From assembly GCF_900102875.1 (NCBI RefSeq), contig NZ_FNGH01000009.1, positions 124,001-188,000 on the forward strand: 64,000 nucleotides of DNA, read 5' to 3'. A program made the position numbers and the translations under genes. Numbering within the stretch: position 1 is the first letter of the stretch; each line of letters opens with the position of its first letter. Of the stretch, positions 1 to 12,418 are shown piece by piece. The notes below the pieces were generated by a model. The model ran no database searches. It saw nothing but the letters and a program-made list of their open reading frames with translations, and was not told the DNA's origin. Source of the DNA: Franzmannia pantelleriensis (GTDB lineage Bacteria; Pseudomonadota; Gammaproteobacteria; Pseudomonadales; Halomonadaceae).

Positions 1-293
1 GCAGCGCCCTCCAGCCCCTGGCCGGCGTCGCGCCCAACGCTGACCCGTTCGACGCACAGCGGAACCCCCAGCTGCGTGCAGAGCCGGTGGCAGTGGCGTT
101 CGAAATCATCAGCGGCGGATTGCAGGCCATGGTTAACATGCAGGGCGTGCAGCGGGCGGGGATGACGGTGACAGGCGTCCGCGGCCAGGGTCAGCAGCAG
201 CGAGGAGTCGAGCCCGCCGGAGAGCGCTACCCAGACAGCACGCCCCGGCGGGGTCTCCGCCAGGGCGCGATCGATCACAGATTGAAGGGGCAT
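1..293 (-). CDS. tilS: tRNA(Ile)-lysidine synthase TilS, N-terminal fragment (cut by window edge)
   Basis: The frame starts at the ATG at 293-291 and stays open to base 1, so only about 97 residues are visible. It carries the PP-loop ATP-pyrophosphatase motif SGGLDSS at residues 25-31 and the conserved HVNHGL at 52-57, which together are typical of TilS. The family uses ATP to attach lysine to C34 of the CAU-anticodon tRNA(Ile), so that it reads AUA; this is an essential cytosolic step. It lies 49 bp downstream of accA on the same strand, the accA-tilS order found in other gammaproteobacteria. The C-terminal substrate-binding domains lie outside the window. Confidence 0.9.
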   Translation of the reverse strand, partial: MPLQSVIDRALAETPPGRAVWVALSGGLDSSLLLTLAADACHRHPRPLHALHVNHGLQSAADDFERHCHRLCTQLGVPLCVERVSVGRDAGQGLEGA

Positions 294-342
294 GGCCAAT
301 ATCTCCGAGCCAGAGGGCCCGCTTCGAGCGCAGAAAGGGCCG

Positions 343-1296
343 TTAAGCAGGGGCGCCGTAGCTCATTAGGCGCTGATACCGCCGCTCCAGCAGCGCATCG
401 ATCTCCATGCTCTGCAAGCGGTCCAGGCTGCCCAGCAGGGACGCCTTGACACGCTCTGCCGTGGTCCGGGGGTGGCGATGTGCGCCGCCCAGCGGCTCGG
501 GAATCAGGGTGTCGACGAAGCCCAGCTCCTCGAGCCTTTCAGCGGTGATACCCATGGCATGGGCGGCGTCGGATGCCTTCTCGGCGCTCTTCCACAGGAT
601 CGAGGCGCAGCCCTCGGGGGAAATCACCGAATAGGTAGAGTACTGCAGCATGGCGAGCTCGTCGCACACGCCGATCGCCAGCGCCCCACCAGAGCCGCCC
701 TCGCCTACCACAGTGGCGATGATCGGCGTCTTGAGCCGCGACATCACCGCCAGGTTGTAGGCGATCGCCTCGGACTGGCCGCGCTCTTCGGCATCGATGC
801 CCGGATACGCCCCGGGGGTGTCGATAAAGGTCAGCACCGGCATCTTGAAGCGCTCGGCCATCTCCATCAGGCGGCACGCCTTGCGATAGCCCTCGGGGCG
901 CGGCATACCGAAATTGCGGCGTACCTTCTCCTTGACGTCGCGGCCCTTCTGATGGCCGATCACCATCACCGGCTTGTCGTCGAGGCGCGCGACGCCGCCG
1001 ACGATGGCGGCGTCATCAGCGAAATGGCGGTCGCCGTGGAGCTCATCGAAGTCGGTGAAGACGTGCTCGAGGTAGTCGAGGGTGTAGGGACGCTGGGGGT
1101 GGCGTGACAGCTGGGAAACCTGCCAGGCACTGAGGTCCTTGAAGATCGACTCGGTGAGCTTCTTGCTCTTCTCTTCGAGCTTGGCGACCTCGTCATTGAT
1201 ATTGATCTTGCTGTCGTTGCCGACCAGCCGTAGCTCTTCGATCTTGGCCTGCAGTTCGGCGATGGGCTGTTCGAAATCGAGATAGTTGGGATTCAT
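343..1296 (-). CDS. accA: Acetyl-CoA carboxylase carboxyltransferase subunit alpha
   Basis: 317 residues, close to the 319 of E. coli AccA, from ATG 1296. A helical N-terminal segment (about 1-50) precedes the crotonase-like carboxyltransferase fold. Visible motifs include DTPGAYPG (159-166) and the glycine-rich [12 protein letters not shown] starting at 198, which helps form the oxyanion hole. With AccD it moves the carboxyl group from biotinylated AccB to acetyl-CoA, giving malonyl-CoA for fatty acid synthesis. The upstream gap holds a promoter candidate (1380-1407) and a palindromic repeat (1472-1568), so accA may be transcribed separately from dnaE upstream. tilS follows 49 bp downstream. 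Confidence 0.97.
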   Translation of the reverse strand: MNPNYLDFEQPIAELQAKIEELRLVGNDSKININDEVAKLEEKSKKLTESIFKDLSAWQVSQLSRHPQRPYTLDYLEHVFTDFDELHGDRHFADDAAIVGGVARLDDKPVMVIGHQKGRDVKEKVRRNFGMPRPEGYRKACRLMEMAERFKMPVLTFIDTPGAYPGIDAEERGQSEAIAYNLAVMSRLKTPIIATVVGEGGSGGALAIGVCDELAMLQYSTYSVISPEGCASILWKSAEKASDAAHAMGITAERLEELGFVDTLIPEPLGGAHRHPRTTAERVKASLLGSLDRLQSMEIDALLERRYQRLMSYGAPA

Positions 1297-1379
1297 AGTG
1301 GCTAAGCCGCCTTGTCATTGCTGTCGCCGGGGAGGGTGAGTGACGCTCGCCCCGGCAGCCATAAAGTCGAGTGTCGGGC

Positions 1380-1407
1380 ATTATCGCACCCTCAACGCGC
1401 TGCGCAA
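1380..1407 (-). promoter_or_regulatory. Candidate sigma70 promoter for accA
   Basis: On the reverse strand TTGCGC (1407-1402) and GATAAT (1385-1380) are separated by 16 bp, about 85 bp upstream of the accA ATG. The -10 matches consensus at 5 of 6 positions. A GC-rich inverted repeat (GCCGGGG...CCCCGGC) lies in the leader between promoter and gene. This is motif matching only. Confidence 0.45.
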
Positions 1408-1471
1408 GGCAAGCGCATGATGTGTTCCATCGCCACACAAGAGCGCCGGAGACAGGGTGCCCGGCGCTGAT

Positions 1472-1568
1472 CCGGCGGCAGGCCTTCGGGGAGGCGCTAT
1501 AAACCCATCCCTGGGCGCTACCTTGCGCCATCCATGGCGCAAACCTCCCCTTCGACCTGCCCCCGGCG
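1472..1568. repeat. Type I palindromic intergenic repeat, copy A
   Basis: 97 bp element in the dnaE-accA gap. The ends are near-perfect inverted repeats: CCGGC-GGCAGG-n5-GGGGAGG on the left, with the same order on the complementary strand at the right. Inside is the constant core TCCCTGGGCGCTACC, followed by a perfect small palindrome TTGCGCC-ATCCAT-GGCGCAA. Copies B (38624-38720, same 97 bp length) and C (43725-43900) share the layout with compensating arm changes. It has no open frame that looks like a gene. The rest of the 1297-1611 gap holds only the accA promoter candidate. Confidence 0.85.
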
Positions 1569-1611
1569 CGCCTCGCAACCAAGGTGATGAGTCCAGGCAC
1601 TCTTCCTAGGC

Positions 1612-5112
<3,501 letters not shown>

Positions 5113-5188
5113 GGCGAACTCAAGATGTGGCAGTCAAAAAAAGAAGATGGCTCGGCTCGCCTCGCTATGTCTCGAACGCGTAGCGTCT

Positions 5189-5800
5189 TTAAAACAACGC
5201 TAACTGGCGCTTGACCGGGCCGAAGGAGCGACGATGTTCGGGGAGCGCGCCGAGGCGCTCCAGGGCCGCCAGATGCTCGCGGGTCGGGTAGCCCTTGTGG
5301 CGAGCGAAGCCGTAGTCGGGATGGCGGGCGTCGAGCGCCAGCATCTGCGCATCGCGGGCCACCTTGGCGAGTATCGAAGCAGCGGCAATGGTCGGGTGGC
5401 GGGCGTCGCCCTTGACCACCGCTTGGCCAGGAACATGATGCCCGGGCAGTCGATTGCCGTCCACCAGCAGATACTCGGCGGCCGGCGCCAAGCCATCGAT
5501 GGCGCGGCGCATGGCCAGATGCGTGGCGTGGTAGATATTTAGCGCGTCGATCTCGGCGGCGCTGGCCTCGGCCACGGCGAAGGCAAGGGCATGCTCACGA
5601 ATCTCGGTGTCCAGCGCTTCGCGACGCTTGGCGCTGAGCGTCTTGGAGTCATTGAGCCCCGCCACCGGGCGCGCCGGATCGAGGATCACCGCCGCGGCCA
5701 CCACGCTACCCACCAGCGGCCCGCGCCCCACCTCGTCGACCCCAGCCAGACGCTCGCCATGATAATCAACCACCAGCGGCGGCAACGTCGTGGCCTTCAT
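5189..5800 (-). CDS. rnhB: Ribonuclease HII
   Basis: 203 residues. The N-terminal [18 protein letters not shown] contains the catalytic Asp-Glu pair (D22, E23) of RNase HII. The later blocks [19 protein letters not shown] and [20 protein letters not shown] are the standard family motifs. It cuts RNA in RNA-DNA hybrids, including single ribonucleotides left in DNA. The start codon overlaps the lpxB stop by ATGA (5797-5800), so the two are translationally coupled. This is the widespread lpxA-lpxB-rnhB-dnaE order. Confidence 0.97.
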   Translation of the reverse strand: MKATTLPPLVVDYHGERLAGVDEVGRGPLVGSVVAAAVILDPARPVAGLNDSKTLSAKRREALDTEIREHALAFAVAEASAAEIDALNIYHATHLAMRRAIDGLAPAAEYLLVDGNRLPGHHVPGQAVVKGDARHPTIAAASILAKVARDAQMLALDARHPDYGFARHKGYPTREHLAALERLGALPEHRRSFGPVKRQLALF

Positions 5801-7008
5801 AGGCGCCCCTCGAGCGACGCATCGAGTTCCCCTGCGGCGACGCTCTCAGGCAGCGCCCGACCGTCGATCAGCGCGGCGATAGCGTCCACCGCCCGCTCAC
5901 TGGCACCGCGCTGCAGTCCAGCATGCATTTCGGCGAAGCGCGACTCCAGCGCCGCGCGCTCAGCGCTGTTGTCGAGCATCTCGTCGAGGGCTGCGGCAAT
6001 GGCGTCGGGGCTGGCGGCGTCCTGGATCAACTCTGGCACCAGCGCTTCGCGGGCAATCAGGTTGGGCAACGAGATCCAGTCGGTTTTGACCAGACGCTTG
6101 GCCAGCCAGTGGGTAGTGGGGGCCATCTTGTAGGCCACCAGCATCGGTCGATGGCAGAGCATCGCCTCCAGCGCCGCAGTGCCCGACGCCAGCAGCACGG
6201 CATCCGCCGCCACCATCGCCTCCCGGGACTGGCCATCGAGCAGCGTCAAGCGCTCGGCCAGCGTCGGGTATGCGGTCACCAGCGCCTCGAGCTCACCTCG
6301 CCGCTGCGCGTTAGCCGCCGGCACCACCAGCCTCAGCCCCGGCCGGGCCTGGCAGAGACGCTCGGCGGCGTCGAAAAAGGTGGCCCCCAGAAAGCGTATC
6401 TCGTTGGCCCGCGAGCCGGGCAGCAGCGCTAGCAGCTCGCTGTTTTCGGCCAGGCCAAGCTGACGACGCATCGCCGGGCGGTCCGTCTCCAACGGCATGT
6501 CGTCGGCCAGTGGGTGGCCGACGAAGGCTACTGGCACGCGGTGCCGCGCATAGAAGGCTGCCTCGAAAGGCAGGAAGGTGAGCATGGCATCTACCGACTT
6601 GGCGATACCCTTGACCCGCCCCTGCCGCCAGGCCCATACCGAGGGGCTGACGTAGTGCGCGGTGGTGACCCCGGCCTCACGAAGCTGGCGTTCGAGGCCG
6701 AGATTGAAGTCGGGGGCATCGATGCCAAGCATGATATCGGGCTGCCAGGCCAGTGCATCGCGCCGCAATTCACGGCGCACGCCGACCAGCCGCGGCAGAT
6801 GCTTGAGCACCTCGACCAGCCCCATCACCGAGAGGGTTTCCAGGGGGAAGCGGCTGTCGATGCCCTCGGCGAGCATGCGCGGCCCGCCGATACCGCGAAA
6901 GGCCACTCCCGGGTAACGCGCCTTGAGAGCGCGCATCAAGCTGGCGCCGAGGATGTCGCCTGAGAGTTCGCCGGCGACCAGATAGACCTTGAGTGCGGGG
7001 GTTGTCAT
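5797..7008 (-). CDS. lpxB: Lipid-A-disaccharide synthase
   Basis: 403 residues from ATG 7008. The N-terminus [21 protein letters not shown] and the blocks [41 protein letters not shown] and ASGTAALE are the standard LpxB (GT19) signatures. It joins UDP-2,3-diacylglucosamine to lipid X with release of UDP, forming the lipid A disaccharide at the inner face of the cytoplasmic membrane. It starts just after the lpxA stop and overlaps rnhB by 4 bp, so it is part of one envelope operon with lpxD, fabZ and lpxA. Confidence 0.97.
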   Translation of the reverse strand: MTTPALKVYLVAGELSGDILGASLMRALKARYPGVAFRGIGGPRMLAEGIDSRFPLETLSVMGLVEVLKHLPRLVGVRRELRRDALAWQPDIMLGIDAPDFNLGLERQLREAGVTTAHYVSPSVWAWRQGRVKGIAKSVDAMLTFLPFEAAFYARHRVPVAFVGHPLADDMPLETDRPAMRRQLGLAENSELLALLPGSRANEIRFLGATFFDAAERLCQARPGLRLVVPAANAQRRGELEALVTAYPTLAERLTLLDGQSREAMVAADAVLLASGTAALEAMLCHRPMLVAYKMAPTTHWLAKRLVKTDWISLPNLIAREALVPELIQDAASPDAIAAALDEMLDNSAERAALESRFAEMHAGLQRGASERAVDAIAALIDGRALPESVAAGELDASLEGRL

Positions 7009-7010
7009 GC

Positions 7011-7778
7011 CTAGCGCGTGATGCCGCGGGAGGCCACTTCGATAGAAGCCACGAAGGTGGCGACCTCTGGCAACTCAAAGCGCCGACGTATTTCAGCCAG
7101 CGCCTGCTCGACGGTGAGCCCCTGGCGATAGACCAGCTTGTAGGACTCGCCCAGCGCCTTGAGCGCCTCACGCGAAAAACCGCGCCGCTTTAACCCAACC
7201 AGGTTGAGGCCATGCGCCTCGGCGGGATTGCCGTTGATCATCACGAAGGCGGGGGTATCCTTGGTGATGATCGAGCCGCCACCGGCCATGGCATGAGTGC
7301 CGAAGTGGCAGAACTGATGTACCGCCGAGAGCCCGCCGAGGATGGCGAAGTCGCCCAGCTTGACGTGGCCGGCGAGCGTTACCTGGTTGGCCAGGATGCA
7401 GTCGCTACCGATCACGCAGTCGTGGCCGACGTGGGCGTAGGCCATGAACAGGTTGCGTGAGCCGATGGTCGTCTCGCCGCGGTCCTGAGACGTACCGCGG
7501 TGCAGCGTCACGCCCTCGCGGATGACGTTGTCGTCACCCATGACCAGGCGGGTCGGCTCACCGGCGTATTTCTTGTCCTGGCAGTCTTCACCCACCGACG
7601 CGAACTGAAAGATCCGCGTGCGGGCACCAAGCACGGTCGGTCCCTTGATCACCACATGCGGGCCGATCTTCGAACCTGGGCCGATCTCGACGTCGGCACC
7701 GATCACGCTGAACGGGCCGACCTCGACGTCATCGGCCAGCCGGGCGGCGGGGTCAACGAGCGCGGTAGGATGAATCAA
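7011..7778 (-). CDS. lpxA: Acyl-ACP--UDP-N-acetylglucosamine O-acyltransferase LpxA (TTG start)
   Basis: 255 residues built mainly of left-handed beta-helix hexapeptide repeats (for example [18 protein letters not shown]). The block [12 protein letters not shown] supplies the catalytic histidine region, and a helical C-terminus follows. It adds the first acyl chain to UDP-GlcNAc in lipid A synthesis. The start is a TTG (7778-7776): the frame has no ATG near it, the alignment with family N-termini (MIxxxAxVxPxA) begins exactly there, and a GGAAGG Shine-Dalgarno sits just upstream. The TTG overlaps the fabZ TGA stop as TTGA, which suggests coupling. Confidence 0.96.
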   Translation of the reverse strand: MIHPTALVDPAARLADDVEVGPFSVIGADVEIGPGSKIGPHVVIKGPTVLGARTRIFQFASVGEDCQDKKYAGEPTRLVMGDDNVIREGVTLHRGTSQDRGETTIGSRNLFMAYAHVGHDCVIGSDCILANQVTLAGHVKLGDFAILGGLSAVHQFCHFGTHAMAGGGSIITKDTPAFVMINGNPAEAHGLNLVGLKRRGFSREALKALGESYKLVYRQGLTVEQALAEIRRRFELPEVATFVASIEVASRGITR

Positions 7779-8218
7779 GCGACCTTCCTCTCGGCGCAGA
7801 TGATTTCGGCCTCGCAGGCCACTTCGTTGTCGACGCTGGCACGACAGGCGAACTTCCAGATGCCACGCTTCTCACGGATCACCTTGGCCTCGATGTGCAG
7901 CTGATCGCCAGGCATCACCGGTCGCTTGAAGCGTACGTTGTCGCTACCCACCAAGTAGTAGACATAGCCGTCCGCCGGTAACTTGTTGACCGTCTTGAAG
8001 CCCAGTATGCCGCACGCCTGGGCCATCGCCTCAATCACCAGCACACCTGGCATGATCGGATGATGCGGGAAGTGGCCGTTGAAGAACGGCTCGTTGATGC
8101 TAACGTTCTTGTAGCCGCGGATCAGTTCGCCGAGTTCCAGTTCGGTGACGCGATCGATCAGCAGAAAGGGGTAGCGGTGAGGTAGATACTCACGAATCTC
8201 GTTGATTTCCATTACCAT
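7775..8218 (-). CDS. fabZ: 3-hydroxyacyl-ACP dehydratase FabZ
   Basis: 147 residues from ATG 8218, chosen because an AGAGG lies 8 nt upstream and the length matches the family (about 145-150). The frame extends further upstream to 8263, and ATG 8212 is another option. The hot-dog fold signature [22 protein letters not shown] contains the catalytic histidine and glutamate. It dehydrates 3-hydroxyacyl-ACP in fatty acid elongation and so shares its substrate pool with LpxA and LpxD on either side. It overlaps lpxA by 4 bp. Confidence 0.96.
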   Translation of the reverse strand: MVMEINEIREYLPHRYPFLLIDRVTELELGELIRGYKNVSINEPFFNGHFPHHPIMPGVLVIEAMAQACGILGFKTVNKLPADGYVYYLVGSDNVRFKRPVMPGDQLHIEAKVIREKRGIWKFACRASVDNEVACEAEIICAERKVA

Positions 8219-8323
8219 CGATGCGACCTCTGAAAAAGCGAAACGGCTCACCTCGGTGAGCATGCAGTGGCGGCAGGCGCCTCCCTGGCCAGGACAGCGA
8301 TTATAGCGGCAGGCTGACGAGAC

Positions 8324-9364
8324 TCAACGGCCGCCGTGATGCTTTTCAAGACGTGCCAGCCGCTTGGCGATGTCGTCGAGCTGCTTGAAGCGCACGGCGT
8401 TCTTGCGCCACTGAGCGTTGCTCATGGCCCCGGTGCCGGAGGAGTAAACGCCCGGCTCGTGAATCGAATTAGTGACCAGGCTCATGCCGGTGACCTGCAC
8501 ACCGTCACAGATCGTCAGATGTCCGGAGAGCCCCACACCGCCGCCCAGCATGCAATGCTTGCCGACTTTGGTGGAGCCGGCAATGCCCACGCAGCCGGCC
8601 AGGGCGCTGTGATCGCCGATCTGTACGTTGTGGGCAATCTGCACCTGGCTGTCGATCTTGACGTCGTTGCCGATGAGGGTATCGCCAAGGGCACCGCGAT
8701 CGATGCTCGAACAGCTGCCGACCTCGACATCATCCCCCATTACCACACCGCCGAGCTGGGCGATCTTGTGCCAGCGGCTGCCGTCGTGGGCGAACCCGAA
8801 GCCATCGCCGCCGATCACACAGCCGCTATGCAGTATGGCCCGCTCGCCAATCACCACGCCGTGGCAGACTGTGACGTTGGCATGCAGCCGTGAGTCGGCG
8901 CCAATCCGGCTATCGGCACCCACTACGCTACCCGGGCCAATCACCGCACGGGCACCGATGACGACCCCGGCCTCGATTACCGCATTGGGGCCGACCTGGA
9001 CATCGGTGCCGAGCGTGGCGCCAGCCTCGATCACTGCAGATGGGTGCACCCCTTGCGGCGGACGCTGCGCCAACGGGTCGAACAGCCGCGACAGCTCGGC
9101 ATAGCCGAGGTAGGGGTTGTCGAGGGTCAGGCAGGTGACCGGGCATTCACCGGCGTGGCTGGGGTGCAGCAGGACGGCCGCCGCACGCGTGCTGGCCAGG
9201 TGCTTGAGATAGGCTTTGTTGGCGAGAAAGCTGATCTCATCAGGGCCAGCATCGCTGAGTGTCGCCAGGCCGCTCACCGGCACATTGCTATCACCTACCA
9301 CTCGGGCGCCCAAGCGCTCGGCAAGGTCGTGGAGCGTATAGCGGTGAGAGATGGCGTCGGTCAT
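8324..9364 (-). CDS. lpxD: UDP-3-O-(3-hydroxyacyl)glucosamine N-acyltransferase
   Basis: 346 residues from ATG 9364; the frame is open upstream to 9415, but the family N-terminus (YTLHDLAERLGARVVGD) aligns with this start. An N-terminal uridine-binding domain is followed by many hexapeptide repeats (IGARAV, IGPGSV, IGADSR) and the QIAHNVQIGDHSALAG block with the catalytic histidine. A C-terminal helix follows. It adds the N-linked acyl chain in the third step of lipid A synthesis. It lies 51 bp downstream of skp in the conserved bamA-skp-lpxD-fabZ-lpxA-lpxB cluster. Confidence 0.96.
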   Translation of the reverse strand: MTDAISHRYTLHDLAERLGARVVGDSNVPVSGLATLSDAGPDEISFLANKAYLKHLASTRAAAVLLHPSHAGECPVTCLTLDNPYLGYAELSRLFDPLAQRPPQGVHPSAVIEAGATLGTDVQVGPNAVIEAGVVIGARAVIGPGSVVGADSRIGADSRLHANVTVCHGVVIGERAILHSGCVIGGDGFGFAHDGSRWHKIAQLGGVVMGDDVEVGSCSSIDRGALGDTLIGNDVKIDSQVQIAHNVQIGDHSALAGCVGIAGSTKVGKHCMLGGGVGLSGHLTICDGVQVTGMSLVTNSIHEPGVYSSGTGAMSNAQWRKNAVRFKQLDDIAKRLARLEKHHGGR

Positions 9365-9415
9365 GGAACCTGATTCGGCTAAAGGAGGCAGGGCCCCGCC
9401 CTCACGGGCGGGCAC

Positions 9416-9922
9416 TCAGTTCATCGAGTCGAGAATCTCGGTGACTTCGTCGGTGAGATTCATCAGATCCTGGTTGGTATTGATGATGCCGTTGATATCC
9501 ATCAGCACATCGATGCCGTGGCGCGCCATGACCTCGTCAACGGCGCGCTCCAGCTTGGGCTCGGCGTCCTGCAGAAAAGCCTGCTCGGCCTGCTGCTGGG
9601 CCTGCATGATCTGCTGGCGAAGTTCGACGAACTGTCGCTCCTTCTGCTGACCTTCCTGCATCAGCGACTGACGCTCACTGTCGGACATCACCGCGCCATC
9701 CTGCTGCAGACGCTCCTGAAGCCGCTCCAGCTCCTGGCCCAACGACTGCGCCTGCTGCTGCTGGCTACCGATCTGGCTCTCGAGCTGGCTCATCGACTGC
9801 TGAGCGGCGCGGGTTTCCATCAGCGCCTGGCGCCAATCAACCACTGCCACTTCTGTCGCTTGGGCAACCGAGGCGAACAGGCCCAGCAACCCGATGAACA
9901 TGACACTCATTGTCTTACGCAT
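9416..9922 (-). CDS. skp: Periplasmic chaperone Skp/OmpH
   Basis: 168 residues from ATG 9922, with AGGAG 9 nt upstream. A clear Sec signal peptide (about 1-22, ending AQA|TEV) is followed by TEVAVVDWRQALMETRAAQQ, the family start. A long glutamine- and glutamate-rich helical section (about 35-115) forms the coiled-coil tentacles, and a short C-terminal body closes the chain. Skp trimers hold unfolded outer-membrane proteins in the periplasm and pass them to BamA, which is encoded immediately upstream (53 bp gap). Confidence 0.95.
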   Translation of the reverse strand: MRKTMSVMFIGLLGLFASVAQATEVAVVDWRQALMETRAAQQSMSQLESQIGSQQQQAQSLGQELERLQERLQQDGAVMSDSERQSLMQEGQQKERQFVELRQQIMQAQQQAEQAFLQDAEPKLERAVDEVMARHGIDVLMDINGIINTNQDLMNLTDEVTEILDSMN

Positions 9923-9975
9923 GACACCACTCTCCTGAAAAACATGCCCCATTCGGGCGCTCCATGGTACCCGCC

Positions 9976-12309
9976 TTAGAAGGTCTGGCCCAGTGAGAAC
10001 TGGAAGAACTGGGTATCGTCGCCTTCCTTGTCGTTGAGCGGCTCGGCAATGCTGAAGGTCAGCGGCCCCACCGGCGTCAGCCACGACAGGCCGATACCCA
10101 CACTGTAGCGCAGCTCACTGAGATCAATGCCAGATTCACAGCGCGACTGATCGCCGTCGAGCACCTCATAGCAATCGGTCAGGAAGGTATTGCCGGCATC
10201 CAGGAAGAAGCCGGTCTGCACCGAGCGCTGATCCTCCATGAACGGCGTCGGGAACAGCAGCTCGGCCGAGCCCTCGACCAGCACGTTGCCGCCCAGGGTC
10301 CGGTCGTTGCCGCCGCCGCGCGGGGTGGTGCGCGGCCCCAGTGTATTGCCGGTGAAGCCGCGCACCGAGCCCAGGCCACCGGAGAAGAAGTTCTCGTAGA
10401 ATGGATAAGGATCGTTACCGATGGTGTCGGCATAGCCGAGGGTACCGCCGAACTTCAGCGACCAGTCATTATTGAGCTCGAACAGCTGCTGGGCGCGGGC
10501 ACGCAGCTTGTAGTACTCGGCGTCGCTACCCGGCGCGGCGGTTTCCAGCGAAATCCGCTGGTAGTTACCGGCAGTGGGCATCACGCCGCGGTTGAGGTTG
10601 TTGCGCGTCCAGCTGGCGGTGAGTTTGAGACTCTGGGCACCGGCGCCTTCATCCTCAACGTAGCGTACGATCTCGGAGGCGGTATCGTTGTACGTCTGAA
10701 CCGTCAGGTCTTCCACCGAGGCGCCGAAGTTGAGGCGCGCCAGCTCGTTGATCGGATAGCCGAAGTTGATCCCTGCGCCGTAGGCGTCGGTGGAGTAGGT
10801 CGAGATATCCGAGTCTTCGTAGTCTGTTTCGCGGTAGTAGAGGTTATAGCCCCGTGAGATGCCGTCCAGCGTCCAGTAGGGGTCGGTAAAGCCGAAGTTG
10901 AGGCTGGTGAAGGTGTCGCTGCGCTGGGCACCGACGTTGACCCGATTACCGCTACCGAGGAAGTTGTTCTGCGACAGCGCCGCGCCGTAGATCACCCCGG
11001 CGCTCTGCGAGAAGCCGACGCTGGCCGAGATCGAGCCCGAGGGCTGCTCTTCGACGTTGTAGGTCACGTCGAGCAGGTCGCTCTCACCGGGCACCGGCTG
11101 GGTGTCGACATCGACCTGGCGGAAGAAGCCGAGGCGCTCGAGGCGCTGGCGCGACTGACGAATCTGGTCGGTGGAAGCCGGCGCTCCCTCCATCTGGATC
11201 ATCTCGCGGCGCAGCACCTCATCTTCGGTGGTGGTGTTGCCTTCAAAGTTGATGCGCCGCACATAGGCACGCTGACCGGGATTGACATTGAACACCACGT
11301 CCACCGTCTCGCCGTCGGCGGACGGCTGCGGCCGGGCATCGACGTTGGCGAAGGCGAAGCCTTCAGCGCCGAGGCGCGAGCGCAGCGCCTCGGATGACGC
11401 CGTGATGTCGCTGCGCGAGAAAACCGCACCGGACTCGGCGGTAACCAGCTCGCGGGCCTCGGTCTCGGGAATCTCCAGGTCGCCAGCGAAGCGGATATTG
11501 CCAAGCCGGAACTGCTGCCCCTCATCGACGTTGACGGTGATGAATATCTCCGACTTGTCGGGGCTGATCGAGACCTGGGTCGAGCTGATATCAAAGTTGA
11601 CATAGCCGCGGTCGAGATAATAAGAGCGTAATCGCTCGAGATCGCCGGACAGCGCCTCGCGGGAGTATTCATCACGCGAGAACCAGCCGAAGAAGCGCCC
11701 GGGGCGGTCGTTGAGCTCGAACTGGTCACGCAGGGTGTCATCGTCGAATGCTTCGTTGCCGACGATGTTGATCTGGCGGATCGAGGCCACCGCGCCTTCA
11801 TTGATATCGATGTTGACGCGCACCCGGCTCTCGTCGATCTCGTCGACGCTGGCATCGATGCGCGCGCTATAGCGGCCTTGGGCCTGATAGACCTGCTCCA
11901 GCTCGCGCTGGATCTCCTCGAGGGTCGACAGCTGCAGTACCTGGCCCTCGGCGAGCCCGGCATCGCTCAGACCGCTGCGCAGGTCGTCTTCGGAGATCTG
12001 CGAATTGCCGGTGATATTCAAGGCGGTAATGAACGGACGCTCGACCACCTGAATGATCAGGATATCGCCGTCGCGGGCCAGTTGGACGTCGTCGAACAGG
12101 CCGGTGCCAAACAGCTCACGCGCGGCATCGGCCAACTCGCGCTCATCGACACGATCACTGGTGCTGACGGGAAAAGCATTGAACACGGAGGCTGCAGAAA
12201 CTCGCTGCAGGCCCTCTACGCGGATGTCGGAAACATTAAAAGAGTCTGCCAGCGCTACCTGGGCGCTGGTAAGCAGCAGCGCCGCCAATCCGATGGTCTT
12301 GAGTTTCAT
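9976..12309 (-). CDS. bamA: Outer membrane protein assembly factor BamA
   Basis: 777 residues. A signal peptide (1-21, ALA|DSF) is followed by FNVSDIRVEGLQRVSAASVF, the first of five POTRA domains (to about residue 420), then a 16-strand beta-barrel. The barrel contains the conserved VRGF motif (GSVRGFTGNTLGPR). The chain ends FQFSLGQTF with the C-terminal aromatic residue of outer-membrane barrels. It is the core of the BAM machine that inserts outer-membrane proteins. Upstream is rseP and downstream skp, both classic envelope-stress partners. A promoter candidate lies at 12356-12383. Confidence 0.98.
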   Translation of the reverse strand: MKLKTIGLAALLLTSAQVALADSFNVSDIRVEGLQRVSAASVFNAFPVSTSDRVDERELADAARELFGTGLFDDVQLARDGDILIIQVVERPFITALNITGNSQISEDDLRSGLSDAGLAEGQVLQLSTLEEIQRELEQVYQAQGRYSARIDASVDEIDESRVRVNIDINEGAVASIRQINIVGNEAFDDDTLRDQFELNDRPGRFFGWFSRDEYSREALSGDLERLRSYYLDRGYVNFDISSTQVSISPDKSEIFITVNVDEGQQFRLGNIRFAGDLEIPETEARELVTAESGAVFSRSDITASSEALRSRLGAEGFAFANVDARPQPSADGETVDVVFNVNPGQRAYVRRINFEGNTTTEDEVLRREMIQMEGAPASTDQIRQSRQRLERLGFFRQVDVDTQPVPGESDLLDVTYNVEEQPSGSISASVGFSQSAGVIYGAALSQNNFLGSGNRVNVGAQRSDTFTSLNFGFTDPYWTLDGISRGYNLYYRETDYEDSDISTYSTDAYGAGINFGYPINELARLNFGASVEDLTVQTYNDTASEIVRYVEDEGAGAQSLKLTASWTRNNLNRGVMPTAGNYQRISLETAAPGSDAEYYKLRARAQQLFELNNDWSLKFGGTLGYADTIGNDPYPFYENFFSGGLGSVRGFTGNTLGPRTTPRGGGNDRTLGGNVLVEGSAELLFPTPFMEDQRSVQTGFFLDAGNTFLTDCYEVLDGDQSRCESGIDLSELRYSVGIGLSWLTPVGPLTFSIAEPLNDKEGDDTQFFQFSLGQTF

Positions 12310-12355
12310 GCAGTCGATTCGCTCGAGTTGGTCTGCCCGCGTGTGGAACAGGCAC

Positions 12356-12383
12356 CATATACATTTGTGCAGGGTCCTGACAA
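12356..12383 (-). promoter_or_regulatory. Candidate sigma70 promoter for bamA
   Basis: On the reverse strand TTGTCA (12383-12378) and TATATG (12361-12356) are separated by 16 bp, in the rseP-bamA gap about 45 bp from the bamA ATG. The hexamers match consensus at 5 and 4 positions. I see no sigmaE-type GAACTT motif in this gap, although bamA is often in the sigmaE regulon. Confidence 0.45.
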
Positions 12384-12418
12384 GCCGAGGCCCGCCGAAC
12401 CCTGCCGCGGGTCGTGTG

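Noticed and set aside
8219-8323. Longer start for FabZ at 8263
   Set aside because: The extra 15 residues have no family similarity; the ATG at 8218 has a better Shine-Dalgarno distance and the expected protein length.
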